Below, piece by piece: positions 26,115 to 34,545 of a DNA stretch of 48,845 bases. Under the pieces are notes generated by a model. That model did not search any database and was not told the origin of the DNA. It was given only the letters and a program-made list of their open reading frames with translations. The DNA is from Balneolaceae bacterium (lineage in GTDB: Bacteria; Bacteroidota; Rhodothermia; Balneolales; Balneolaceae). A program made the position numbers and the translations under genes. The DNA is taken from the NCBI GenBank assembly GCA_007118695.1, contig SKRC01000159.1:1-48845 (forward strand). The letters run 5' to 3'. Numbering within the stretch: position 1 is the stretch's first letter; every line of letters starts with the position of its first letter.

Positions 26115-27530
26115 ATGCTTCTGATCCTGAAAAAAGCTGTTCAGCTGCCGATTGAAATCTGGTCATTGTCCCGGTCACTAACCGCTGTGGATTTTTCCAA
26201 ACAGTGGCTGAAGCTGGCGCTATTCAGCCTGCTGTTGTCCGGACTGTTTTCCGCTGTCATTGTGCTTGCACGGACACCCGGGCTGGCAGAGTGGATCAGT
26301 GACCCGCTTTTTGCACGGAAATCTCTGGTGTTGCATGTGGATCTGGCCCTTGTCGTTTGGTTCTATGCTTTTCTGGCAGTTCTATATATGTCGCTGACCA
26401 GAACCCCGTTCAGCCTGCGGATAGCTGCTGCCATGAAAACGGCCATGGTCGGGGTAGGCATGATGATCGTAACCGTTTTCCTGGATGCAGAACCGATCCT
26501 TGCCAATTACATTCCTGTCTTGGATCATCCTTTGTTCCTGGGTGGGCTTCTTCTATTCGGAGTCAGCCTGATTATCACGTTCTCTTCCGGATTTTCAAAA
26601 CCTAAAATCCAACCTGAACAGGTAAAACCGTCGTTCTATGTGGACAGTGCACGGGAGGCCATCCGTTATGCCGGACTGCTTGTACTGGTCGCTATTATTA
26701 CGATTATCACATCCTGGCTGATCACACCGGAATTTGCATACCGGACCACTTTTTATGAGCTGGTAATGTGGGGCGGCGGACACATCCTGCAGTTTGCCAA
26801 TGTTTTGGGAATGCTTACCGTCTGGTTTATCCTCCTCTACAAACTGACCGGCAGCGACCCAATCGGACAACGGGCGAACAAATGGCTTCTTGCGATTCTG
26901 GTTTTGCCCGCTGCAATTGCACCCGTTCTGTTAATAAATGGCACCACCAGTCAATTCTACTACGCCGGATTTACCCAGTTGATGCGCTGGTTTATTTTCC
27001 CGGTTGTGACCGTTTACATGGTGATTGCATTCCATGCGGTCTGGAAGGCCCGACGAAGCAGAATAATCAAGGGTTCACTGTTTCGAAATTTTTACTTCAA
27101 CGGATTATTTGTCAGCATTCTGCTGACGATCACCGGGTTTGTAATCGGTGCCATGATAAGGGGATCAAGCACACTTATTCCTGCACACTACCACGCATCT
27201 CTTGGGGCAGTTACCGTGGCTTATATGGTAATGGTTTTCATACTGATGAAAGAATACGGGTACAGCCTGGACGGATTGAAAAGTTCAAAACTGGTTAGCT
27301 GGCAGCCTCTGTTATTCGGGGTCGGCCAAACCGTTTTTGTTATCGGGTTTGCCTTTGCCGGCCTGCAGGGTATGGGCAGGAAAATGTTTGGGCAGGATCA
27401 AAGCATCCATACAGCAGAAGCATTGATCGGCCTGGGTCTGATGAGCATCGGTGGCCTTCTGGCAATGGCCGGCGGGCTTTTGTTTATCTACATCGTCGTT
27501 AAGTCATATCAAAACGGAAAAAAACAATAA
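26115..27530 (+). CDS. Heme-copper oxidase fold subunit lacking the CuB His-His pair
   Basis: A 471-residue membrane protein with about 12 helices related to subunit I of heme-copper oxidases and NO reductases. His74 (V-L-H-V-D-L-A-L-V-V-W) and H-Y-H (His358, His360 in I-P-A-H-Y-H-A-S-L) fit the heme ligands. His223 in G-G-G-H-I-L-Q-F-A-N is at the first CuB position. The helix that should carry the adjacent CuB histidines (about 260-290, L-P-A-A-I-A-P-V-L-L-I-N-G-T-T-S-Q) has none. It may bind heme but not a normal CuB, or it may be a structural or electron-relay partner. It is the first gene of a four-gene operon with a complete catalytic subunit, and shares a G-H-x-x-Q-x-x-N motif with it. 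Two operator-like repeats precede it. Confidence 0.8.
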   Translation: MLLILKKAVQLPIEIWSLSRSLTAVDFSKQWLKLALFSLLLSGLFSAVIVLARTPGLAEWISDPLFARKSLVLHVDLALVVWFYAFLAVLYMSLTRTPFSLRIAAAMKTAMVGVGMMIVTVFLDAEPILANYIPVLDHPLFLGGLLLFGVSLIITFSSGFSKPKIQPEQVKPSFYVDSAREAIRYAGLLVLVAIITIITSWLITPEFAYRTTFYELVMWGGGHILQFANVLGMLTVWFILLYKLTGSDPIGQRANKWLLAILVLPAAIAPVLLINGTTSQFYYAGFTQLMRWFIFPVVTVYMVIAFHAVWKARRSRIIKGSLFRNFYFNGLFVSILLTITGFVIGAMIRGSSTLIPAHYHASLGAVTVAYMVMVFILMKEYGYSLDGLKSSKLVSWQPLLFGVGQTVFVIGFAFAGLQGMGRKMFGQDQSIHTAEALIGLGLMSIGGLLAMAGGLLFIYIVVKSYQNGKKQ

Positions 27531-27534
27531 TTCT

Positions 27535-27681
27535 ATGGAAGAAGAAAAAATACATCCGATTCAAAAATTCATGGACAATATCTGGCTGCTGCTGATACTC
27601 GGCCTGGCCATTCCATTTTTATCCTATTCGATCTGGGGATTGATCGAATTGTTGATGGTGGAAACGGGAACATTACCATAA
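27535..27681 (+). CDS. Single-helix small membrane peptide of the oxidase operon
   Basis: A 48-residue peptide beginning M-E-E-E-K-I-H-P-I-Q with one central helix (about 15-40, W-L-L-L-I-L-G-L-A-I-P-F-L). It starts five bases after the preceding stop and ends 22 bases before the CuA subunit gene. Tight packing and the single helix suggest a small accessory subunit, as subunit IIa is in ba3 oxidases. No sequence family is recognised. The longer frame that starts inside the upstream gene is unlikely. Confidence 0.65.
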   Translation: MEEEKIHPIQKFMDNIWLLLILGLAIPFLSYSIWGLIELLMVETGTLP

Positions 27682-27703
27682 CGAAAGCTAAACGGACAAA
27701 ACA

Positions 27704-28228
27704 ATGAGCATTTTTCATCCAACAGGAAATTGGTTCCGTTCGCCAACAGGCGCCGAACGGATGTGGATTGGCATGGCACTTTTCTGGTGCCTGGTGATGT
27801 CGATTACTATGCCGTGGTGGCATTTTCAGGGTAAACAGAACGCACCGAGTGAAACCTACAAGGTTGAGCCGGCTGATTTCATTCAGCGGGTGTCCCAGTT
27901 TGTAGAAGCCCACCAGGTTGGCGAGGTAAATAATGTACCTATCGTTGAACCTCCTCCCGGCGGCGATGCCTATCTGCTCGGACAAATGTGGCGCTGGTAC
28001 CCGGTACTGAAACTGAAAAAAGATCAGACCTACCGGATTCATGTATCCTCTGCTGACCTGCAACACGGCTTGTCGATACTGCCTCAGAATATAAATATAC
28101 ATGTAATTCCGGGATACGATTATGTCATGACTATCACTCCTACAACAACCGGAGAATTCAGCCTGATCTGCAACGAATTTTGCGGGATCGGACACCATAT
28201 GATGACCGGAAGAATAATAGTGGAATAA
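27704..28228 (+). CDS. CuA-containing subunit II
   Basis: A 174-residue subunit II with one N-terminal helix (about 20-36) and a cupredoxin domain exposed to the periplasm. All CuA ligands are present: His121 (L-Q-H-G-L-S), Cys156, Glu158, Cys160, His164 and Met167 in the block I-C-N-E-F-C-G-I-G-H-H-M-M. It would take electrons from a cytochrome c or cupredoxin and pass them to the catalytic subunit encoded 22 bases downstream. The single helix and short length resemble ba3-type and CuA-type NO reductase subunits rather than A-type oxidases. Confidence 0.92.
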   Translation: MSIFHPTGNWFRSPTGAERMWIGMALFWCLVMSITMPWWHFQGKQNAPSETYKVEPADFIQRVSQFVEAHQVGEVNNVPIVEPPPGGDAYLLGQMWRWYPVLKLKKDQTYRIHVSSADLQHGLSILPQNINIHVIPGYDYVMTITPTTTGEFSLICNEFCGIGHHMMTGRIIVE

Positions 28229-28250
28229 CTGAATAACCATATAGAATCTT

Positions 28251-29978
28251 ATGAATACGCAAACTGCTGCTACAACTGATTACAGGGTATGCAATACGAC
28301 AGGCTTGTCTGTTTTTTACAAAGCTGAATTTTTTACCAAAGCCAATGCAGTTCTCGCTGTCATCTTTCTACTGATCGGAGCTGTTGCTGCTATCCTGCTG
28401 GCCCTGACACGCTGGTCGAATGTAATGCTGCTCGATGATATCTGGTATTACCGGATGCTGACACTGCACGGAGTTAACATGCTGGTCTTCTGGATCATCT
28501 TTTTGGAAATGGGAATACTTTATTTTGCAAGTACCACATTGCTGAATACGAAACTGTTTTCCAAAAAACTGGCACACATTTCTCTGGGATTGATGGCAGT
28601 TGGTGCAGTAGTCACCAATTACATCATCCTGGCCGGACAGGCAGACGTGTTGTTAACGTCTTATCCGCCACTGGAGGCACACCCGCTGTTTTACCTGGGA
28701 ATCATACTTTTTGCCGTGGGTGCCCTGATTGTCTGTTATAACTTTTTTGCCACACTTTACATTGCAAAAAAGAATAAAACGTACGAGGGATCCATGCCGC
28801 TGGTCACATTTGGGGCTGCTACGGCTGCAATTATAGCGGTTGTTGCCCTGATTCACGGGGCCATTGCATTGGTTCCGACCTTTTTATGGTCGATGGGCTG
28901 GACCGAAATGATGGATCCGGGGATTTACCGCCTGTTTTGGTGGGGATTGGGCCATCACTCACAACAGGTTAATGTGGCGGCCATGGTTGCCGTATGGTAT
29001 TTCATTGCCACCATGAGCACCGGAGCCAAACCGCTGAATGAGGCGGTCTGCCGCGGGGCATTTATACTGTACATTCTGTTCATCAACCTGGCGGCAGCGC
29101 ATCACCTGCTTGTGGATCCCGGGCTCAGCTCCGAGTGGAAAATCTGGAATACCTCCTATGCCATGTATCTTGCAGTACTAGCATCCATGATCCACGGATA
29201 TACCGTACCCGCTTCCATGGAGGTGGCCATGCGCAGAAAAGGGTTTAACAAGGGAATCTTCGGATGGTTTGCCAAATTGCCCTGGAAAGACCCCGGATTT
29301 TCAGCCGTTGCATTATCGGCCATCATATTCGGTTTTATCGGCGGAATTACCGGTGTAACACTGGGCACCGAGCAGATCAATATCATGGCCCACAACACAC
29401 TCCGCATTCCGGGACATTTCCATGCAACTGTTGTTGGCGGTACGACACTGGCTTTTATGGGGCTGTGTTACTACCTGGTGCCATTGATCTTCCAGAAAGA
29501 CTTTTACTTGAAGGGACTGGCCAGAATTCAGCCCTGGTTGTTCGGAGGAGGCATTGTGATTATGTCCCTCGGAATGTCGTTTGCCGGCACCTATGGGGTC
29601 CCGAGACGAACCTACGACAGTGATTTCAGCGGTGCGACGCTTGAAACCGGTTTCGATCCGGTAGCCCACATCATGCTTGGAGTTCTGGGAATCGGCGGTG
29701 TAATTGCATTCCTGGGTTTGCTGCTGTTCATCGTTCTGGTAGTGGCAGCCGTATTCTTCGGCCCGTCATTGAAAGGAAAGAAAATGCCGACCTGGCAGTC
29801 ACCCCAGGAACAGAAAATGACCGATGACCTGATCAGCAAAGGCTATGAAGAAGAAGGCAAAGATTATCATGTGAAGACCCCGGGTACGGTTGTACTGGTT
29901 ATTGTTTTCCTGTTGAGTTTTGCCATTTATTATTTCGCAAACTGGGCCGCGTTGGCAGACCTATGGCATATACGTTGA
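28251..29978 (+). CDS. Heme-copper oxidase superfamily catalytic subunit, NO-reductase-like
   Basis: A 575-residue catalytic subunit with about 13-14 helices. Ligands in order: His73 for low-spin heme; His235 and His284/His285 for CuB; His389 and His391 (I-P-G-H-F-H-A-T) for the hemes; His381 in the H-N-T-L-R-I-P-G motif typical of B-family enzymes. The helix after the first CuB His reads G-L-G-H-H-S-Q-Q-V-N. The position four residues after His235, which is the cross-linked Tyr in oxygen reductases (H-P-E-V-Y), is Gln239. Loss of this Tyr is seen in NO reductases, which carry Glu or other residues there. With CuA in subunit II and NO-linked neighbours, NO reduction is more likely than O2 reduction. 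The NOR subfamily (eNOR, sNOR or another) cannot be fixed here. Confidence 0.85.
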   Translation: MNTQTAATTDYRVCNTTGLSVFYKAEFFTKANAVLAVIFLLIGAVAAILLALTRWSNVMLLDDIWYYRMLTLHGVNMLVFWIIFLEMGILYFASTTLLNTKLFSKKLAHISLGLMAVGAVVTNYIILAGQADVLLTSYPPLEAHPLFYLGIILFAVGALIVCYNFFATLYIAKKNKTYEGSMPLVTFGAATAAIIAVVALIHGAIALVPTFLWSMGWTEMMDPGIYRLFWWGLGHHSQQVNVAAMVAVWYFIATMSTGAKPLNEAVCRGAFILYILFINLAAAHHLLVDPGLSSEWKIWNTSYAMYLAVLASMIHGYTVPASMEVAMRRKGFNKGIFGWFAKLPWKDPGFSAVALSAIIFGFIGGITGVTLGTEQINIMAHNTLRIPGHFHATVVGGTTLAFMGLCYYLVPLIFQKDFYLKGLARIQPWLFGGGIVIMSLGMSFAGTYGVPRRTYDSDFSGATLETGFDPVAHIMLGVLGIGGVIAFLGLLLFIVLVVAAVFFGPSLKGKKMPTWQSPQEQKMTDDLISKGYEEEGKDYHVKTPGTVVLVIVFLLSFAIYYFANWAALADLWHIR

Positions 29979-30103
29979 TAAAAAATCTGTTCAGCCTCCC
30001 ATCCGGGAAGATATCCGGAAAGCAACCGGTGAGCCGCCTTTCCATTGAAGGTGTGAATGAGCACGGAGCTATTCCCCGGGAGGAGATGATACAAATGAAG
30101 TGA
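29963..30103 (+). CDS. Possible 46-residue peptide overlapping the oxidase stop
   Basis: An ATG inside the last codons of the catalytic subunit gene opens a 46-residue frame, M-A-Y-T-L-I-K-N-L-F-S-L-P-S-G-K, ending E-E-M-I-Q-M-K at a TGA in the loop of a hairpin. The overlap of 16 bases would allow coupled translation. There is no recognisable family, no helix and no clear ribosome site, so it may be chance. Confidence 0.25.
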   Translation: MAYTLIKNLFSLPSGKISGKQPVSRLSIEGVNEHGAIPREEMIQMK

Positions 30104-30290
30104 TCATTTGTACCTGCGGGATGTTCTGCTGATTAAGAATCATTATCTACCCATGAGTAAAAAATTCTGAACGGCAAACGGCATCCCACAGGTCATCATG
30201 CTTTAGGCATGATGATCGTCTCTTCTGAAAGGGAGCGAGGAAAATCAGTCAGGAGTAAGGAGTAAGGAGTAAGGAGTCAGAAATCAGTAA
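30091..30290. repeat. Two hairpins and an AGGAGTA heptamer repeat in the oxidase-SCO gap
   Basis: ACAAATGA (30091-30098) pairs with TCATTTGT (30104-30111). TCATCATGC (30193-30201) pairs perfectly with GCATGATGA (30207-30215) over TTTAG. Then four copies of AGGAGTA, the last AGGAGTC, run from 30251 to 30278, flanked by CAGTC and CAGAAATCAG. The hairpins may end the oxidase transcript before the SCO gene at 30319; neither has a T tract. Apart from the doubtful 46-residue frame, 29979-30318 holds no gene. Confidence 0.7.
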
Positions 30291-30318
30291 GCAAAATCCA
30301 AAAACCAGTTACAAACTC

Positions 30319-31284
30319 ATGAAACCAGGAATTGCCGATATCATTCTCAGACGGATCGATACCTTTTTTACAACATGGAGGTTTCCCTTCTTTATGTTGA
30401 TGACACTCGGTTTGTTCTGGGTGTTATTAATGATCATGGCTTTTATGCCGGTCCCCGATTCCGCCTGGGGAGCTTTTGCAGAAGACTTCAAGGTATGGTG
30501 CTTCGGGTATGACCCGGAAACCGGGACCATGAAGAATATCTACCTGCTGATGTTTACGGTTAACCCGCTGATCCTGTCACTGTTTATCCTTTTTGTTTGG
30601 TATGAACCACTTAAAAACCTGGTTTCCACTCCATCCGTTGCCAAAGGATACGCAGCCACATCAGTAATTTTGGTGGTGTCGGTCGGACTCTCCTTTCTTC
30701 TGATGTACGATTTTCCTTCGGAAGAAGATTTTGTGTTTCAGCCGGAGGTACTGCGGATTTCCCAAACCCCTCCGGAATTTGAACTGATCAATGAACATGG
30801 AAAAACCGTATCTCTCAGTGACTATCACGGAAAAGTGATTCTGCTTACATCCATCTACGCATCTTGCTCGGATACCTGCCCCATGATTCTGGATCAGGCC
30901 AGGAGAGTTCTGGATAATCTTACTGCCTCCGAAAGGGAAGAAATCGTACTGATTGCAGTGACCATGCATCCTGAAAAGGATACACCCGAATTACTGAGCC
31001 AGATCGCCAGGTTCTACAATCTGGACAGATATCATTCACATTTACTCACCGGCGAACCGGAGAAGGTAAACAAAGTACTCGATTACCTGAGTGTGGCGAG
31101 GGTAGCCAACGATGGAACAGGTGAAATTGATCATGCAAATCTGTTTTTTATGATAGACAGGGAGGGTAAGATCGCTTACCGGTTTACCCTCGGTGAAAGA
31201 CAGGAGCAATGGATGTTCGAGGCGGCTCAAACACTCATTCGTGAAGAGAAGCCCGCAAAATTAACTGACGTTTATGGCGAATGA
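30319..31284 (+). CDS. SCO1/SenC-like copper chaperone with membrane domain
   Basis: A 321-residue protein with three helices in its first 130 residues and a thioredoxin-like SCO domain outside the membrane. Copper ligands are Cys183 and Cys187 (C-S-D-T-C-P) and His272 (E-I-D-H-A-N-L-F). P-P-E-F-E-L and V-S-L-S-D-Y-H-G-K-V-I-L-L mark the fold start. SCO proteins load copper into CuA centres. The CuA subunit is encoded 2 kb upstream on the same strand, so this is its natural client. The gene overlaps the next by 11 bases, showing coupling with the cytochrome b fusion. The extra membrane part is longer than in typical SCO proteins. Confidence 0.9.
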   Translation: MKPGIADIILRRIDTFFTTWRFPFFMLMTLGLFWVLLMIMAFMPVPDSAWGAFAEDFKVWCFGYDPETGTMKNIYLLMFTVNPLILSLFILFVWYEPLKNLVSTPSVAKGYAATSVILVVSVGLSFLLMYDFPSEEDFVFQPEVLRISQTPPEFELINEHGKTVSLSDYHGKVILLTSIYASCSDTCPMILDQARRVLDNLTASEREEIVLIAVTMHPEKDTPELLSQIARFYNLDRYHSHLLTGEPEKVNKVLDYLSVARVANDGTGEIDHANLFFMIDREGKIAYRFTLGERQEQWMFEAAQTLIREEKPAKLTDVYGE

Positions 31285-33430
31285 CCCGACAAACAACAAT
31301 GGAGAGAACGACCTTGAAGCAAAGGAATCGTATTGGAACTGGAAGGAATTCAAGACCAATGTAGTCAAGGCTTCCGAGGCTGCACCCGATTCGTCAATCA
31401 GGGGAAGGCGTCTGCTCGATACGGTCGACCGCTGGTTCAGACAACTGGATGGCTACACCCTTCGATATATACCGGAAGCGTACCACCCGTTTACCCAGGC
31501 CGGTGCGATTGCCAACTTTATGTTTGTCGTGGCGGTTCTCACCGGATTTGCCCTGTTGATCTGGTACAGCCCCAGTGTGCATCATGCGTACGACTCGGTT
31601 GCGTCAATGGCCGACAAACCCTACACTGCCGAATTGATGCGCAGCCTGCACCGGTACAGCTCAGATGCATTCATGCTCTTTGTGTTCTTCCATGCATTCA
31701 AAGTATTCTTTGCCGCCCGTTTTACAGGTTCGAGATGGCTGGCGTGGATCACCGGTATTGTGGGATTGGGGATCATCTGGTTTGACGGTTGGCTGGGATA
31801 CTGGCTTGTGTGGGACGACCGTGCAGCGATGGTCGCCATTGCTACGGCTAAAATGCTGGATGTTCTGCCCATTTTCGCTGAACCGCTGACAGCCTCATTT
31901 CTGACCGACGATAGTTTCAACTCGGTCCTGTTTGTCATCGTTTTTTTCCTGCACATGCTGATACCGATAGGTTTTGGCATTGCGGTTTGGCTGCATGTAT
32001 CCCGTTTGAACAGTCCCGTTTTTATCACAAACAAGAATTTTTCCATAATGCTGCTGGCATCCCTTGTTGTGATCTCATTGATCTATCCGGCGGATATCGG
32101 TTCACGTGCCGATTTGATGTCGACTCCGGAAGATGTGAAAATCGACTACTTTTACCTGATGCCGCTTATTATGACAGAACGGCTGCAGGGTGGAATGTTA
32201 TGGCTGATTGCACTCGGTACTTTTATCGTTATAGCCAGTGTGCCCTGGGTTATGAGTCGCAGGAAAACGGATGTAAAACCGGTTGTCGATGAAATAAAGT
32301 GCAACGGCTGTACACAATGTTTTTACGACTGTCCCTATAACGCTGTTACGATGATGCCACGCGAAAAAGGCAACCCGAAAAAAAGTGAGTTTGTTGCAAA
32401 CATCGATCCATCGGTATGTGTGTCATGCGGAATTTGTGTTGGTTCCTGTGATCCGGTGGCCATTGAGTTCCCCAATTTGTCGCCCTGGGAGATGCGGCGA
32501 AAATTGGATAGCTGGCTGGATGAAGAAAAGCGCACGTTTGAGGGTGAACACGTAGCCTTTGTTTGTGGAAACAGCGCAGGCAGCTCACTGACAATCGACC
32601 CGAAAACCGGTCGCTGCAAGGAGATGCCCGGATACCTGGTTTGTACACTTCCCTGTGCGGGGTGGATCCATCCTGCGTTGATTGAGCGCGCTTTAAAAAA
32701 CGATGCCGAAGGGGTATTGGTGGCCGGATGTGAATCCGATCCCGACTACAGACTCGGTGCTGACTGGCTGGGAAGCCGGATCGAAGGGGAAAGACACCCG
32801 GAATTCCGCAAAGACCGTTTTGAAATCGACCGGATTCTATATCTAAAGATGGACAAACCGGAGTTCAACAGGTTGCTGGACGAGGCGCAGCAATTCAGAA
32901 AAGATAAAGATGAGAAGAAACAAAAAGTAAAAAAAGGGCCCGGCTGGAAAACGGTGGCAGCCGGAATTTTCGTCGGTGGGCTTATTGCCGCACTGACTGT
33001 CTGGCCAAGTGCAGCTGAATTGTCTCTGCCTGATAGGGAATCGCAGCTGGTAATATCATTTAAGAAACAGGGCACCCCGGTTTATGCCAAAGAAGAGGAT
33101 GACAGCCAAAGGCTCACTCACATGCAGCGTCAGGACGGGCCCCGGGTAGCACGCCGGGCGGATGTTTTTGTACGTGTAATGGCTGATGGAGAAGTGGTTT
33201 TTGAAGATCAATACAGGCCTAAAGGCATTTTCCGCAGAGGGTACAGCAGCGGTATAGTCAATGTACCGCTGAATCCGGGCAGTAATGATATCGAGGTTCT
33301 GTTCGGCGATCAGGTCGAAGGGGAAGATATTGAATGGAACTACACGGATCAGCGTGAACTGGAGATTGAAAAAGGGGAACGGGTAGTCTTGAAATTTGAT
33401 GAGCAATACGGGTACCGCTGGTACAGGTAG
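31274..33430 (+). CDS. Cytochrome b / di-[4Fe-4S] ferredoxin / MvhD-like fusion protein
   Basis: A 718-residue multidomain electron-transfer protein. Residues about 70-330 form a cytochrome b module with two bis-His pairs spaced 14 apart (His126/His140, His227/His241), as in cytochrome b and b6. A bacterial ferredoxin follows with two [4Fe-4S] motifs (Cys343, 346, 349, 353 and Cys382, 385, 388, 392). Next is a domain like the hydrogenase iron-sulfur subunit MvhD/FrhD (V-A-F-V-C-G-N-S-A-G; Cys431, 457, 461, 486), then a single helix near 555-578 and a beta-rich tail. Its start overlaps the SCO gene. It could carry electrons from a cytosolic ferredoxin or from quinol towards the NO-reductase-like complex; the direction cannot be told. 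Confidence 0.88.
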   Translation: MANDPTNNNGENDLEAKESYWNWKEFKTNVVKASEAAPDSSIRGRRLLDTVDRWFRQLDGYTLRYIPEAYHPFTQAGAIANFMFVVAVLTGFALLIWYSPSVHHAYDSVASMADKPYTAELMRSLHRYSSDAFMLFVFFHAFKVFFAARFTGSRWLAWITGIVGLGIIWFDGWLGYWLVWDDRAAMVAIATAKMLDVLPIFAEPLTASFLTDDSFNSVLFVIVFFLHMLIPIGFGIAVWLHVSRLNSPVFITNKNFSIMLLASLVVISLIYPADIGSRADLMSTPEDVKIDYFYLMPLIMTERLQGGMLWLIALGTFIVIASVPWVMSRRKTDVKPVVDEIKCNGCTQCFYDCPYNAVTMMPREKGNPKKSEFVANIDPSVCVSCGICVGSCDPVAIEFPNLSPWEMRRKLDSWLDEEKRTFEGEHVAFVCGNSAGSSLTIDPKTGRCKEMPGYLVCTLPCAGWIHPALIERALKNDAEGVLVAGCESDPDYRLGADWLGSRIEGERHPEFRKDRFEIDRILYLKMDKPEFNRLLDEAQQFRKDKDEKKQKVKKGPGWKTVAAGIFVGGLIAALTVWPSAAELSLPDRESQLVISFKKQGTPVYAKEEDDSQRLTHMQRQDGPRVARRADVFVRVMADGEVVFEDQYRPKGIFRRGYSSGIVNVPLNPGSNDIEVLFGDQVEGEDIEWNYTDQRELEIEKGERVVLKFDEQYGYRWYR

Positions 33431-33559
33431 CCCGTACATCTTTTTACTCTTTTAATGTATGACGAATGAGTCACAAATTTTAATACTTCGGCCTTGGTTG
33501 GATTTAGTCAAATAAAGCCCAAATCCAAATTACTGGACTAATAAATAAAGGGGTGTAAT

Positions 33560-34183
33560 TTATTCATCAACATCTTCACCCAGCTGACGGCCGGTACCGA
33601 CCATGATATGTGCCCACGGTTTTCCGGCATCCATCAGCCAGGGAGCACCCCGGCTTACGGGAGATGCAGCAAGGCCGGTTGACTCAACGGTTGCATAAGG
33701 GATATATACAACATACAGCGGCCGGGCCGAATGCAGCGTATTTGTAGTGTAATCCCATCCGTTTTTCTCACCGGTCAAAGAATATAATGTCGTTGGTTGT
33801 TCAGGCATTGAAAGTTCGCCGGATTCAATTTCCTTCTTACGAACCTCATTCATTTTATCACCGGATTTTCCTTTGGCTCTCAGTTCCCGTCCGCGTTTCA
33901 TAAAAGGTTCAAGTTCGTGGTGGTAACAGGCAACATGGAACCGGTCATCATTCGGATTATCTGCTAAACAAATCAGTTCATTTGATCCCCTGCGCAGGGT
34001 TACCATTTCACCCAGTTCATTGTAACCGAGTACTTTCGCCCCGTCCTGCATCGCTTCAGGTGCCGGGCTAATCGCTGCCTGAATCTGCTGGTCGGCTGTC
34101 GGGATATTCGATTGAGCAAATACCGTGTCTGTCAGCACAGAACCGGATAACAGAATGCAAAAGATATATGTCAGATCATTCAT
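33560..34183 (-). CDS. Secreted protein of unknown function
   Basis: A 207-residue exported protein. The ATG at 34183 is preferred because AAAGAAAGGAAG lies just upstream of it and the protein then opens with a clear signal peptide (M-N-D-L-T-Y-I-F-C-I-L-L-S-G, cleavage near V-F-A-Q). The mature part has V-T-L-R-R-G-S-N-E-L-I-C-L-A-D-N-P, V-A-C-Y-H-H-E-L-E-P-F-M-K-R-G and a late W-A-H-I-M-V-G-T. Two cysteines could form a disulfide. I do not recognise a family with known function. It points away from the island genes on both sides and ends 129 bases from the cytochrome b fusion, so it is an independent unit. Confidence 0.75.
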   Translation of the reverse strand: MNDLTYIFCILLSGSVLTDTVFAQSNIPTADQQIQAAISPAPEAMQDGAKVLGYNELGEMVTLRRGSNELICLADNPNDDRFHVACYHHELEPFMKRGRELRAKGKSGDKMNEVRKKEIESGELSMPEQPTTLYSLTGEKNGWDYTTNTLHSARPLYVVYIPYATVESTGLAASPVSRGAPWLMDAGKPWAHIMVGTGRQLGEDVDE

Positions 34184-34268
34184 CAATTCTTCCTTTCTTT
34201 TATTACTTGATGTGGTTATTGCAATTAATGCATTATTAACCTGAAAATGCAATTAGTTTGCTACGCTT

Positions 34269-34385
34269 TCATGCCTCTTTACTTTCCAGCATGAATTTGT
34301 CCAGCTCAAGATAAACTTTCCTGATGTTATTTTTGGGGAGTTTGGATTGATCCTGATCTTTCATGTTGGGCAGGCCGGGTGCCAT
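34269..34385 (-). CDS. Possible 38-residue peptide
   Basis: A minus-strand frame M-A-P-G-L-P-N-M-K-D-Q-D-Q-S-K-L ends N-I-R-K-V-Y-L-E-L-D-K-F-M-L-E and then S-K-E-A. The second half looks like an amphipathic helix, which is more protein-like than random sequence. There is no clear ribosome binding site and no known family. It could be a small protein or the tail of a lost gene. The rest of 34184-34516 shows nothing else that I can support. Confidence 0.3.
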   Translation of the reverse strand: MAPGLPNMKDQDQSKLPKNNIRKVYLELDKFMLESKEA

Positions 34386-34516
34386 GGTGTAGGACTATCG
34401 CTAAAAACAAATTTTGAATGCGTAAGATTCAGATTCAAAAGTTTTCTCTCGAATCCGCGGCAATTTGTCAAGTCCCTGCCGGATTGTGAGCCAGGTTGTA
34501 AAACTTAATTTGGATA

Positions 34517-34534
34517 TAAGAGTATTGTATCTTA
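34517..34534. promoter_or_regulatory. Operator-like inverted repeat, site D
   Basis: TAAGA, eight bases, then TCTTA form a perfect 5-bp-arm inverted repeat with the AGA-N8-TCT spacing of sites A, B, C and E. It ends 11 bases before the start codon of the small cysteine-rich gene that heads the copper-uptake group. A bound repressor there would block initiation. Confidence 0.5.
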
Positions 34535-34545
34535 AATTATGAGAA

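Noticed and set aside
27451-27534. A longer N-terminus for the small oxidase-operon peptide
   Set aside because: It would lie inside the upstream subunit gene in another frame; the ATG at 27535 gives a compact single-helix peptide with normal operon spacing.
28251-29978. An ordinary ba3-type oxygen reductase
   Set aside because: The essential Tyr four residues after the first CuB histidine is Gln. Kept only as a less likely alternative.
30251-30278. A CRISPR array
   Set aside because: Units are seven bases with no spacers; it is a simple tandem repeat.
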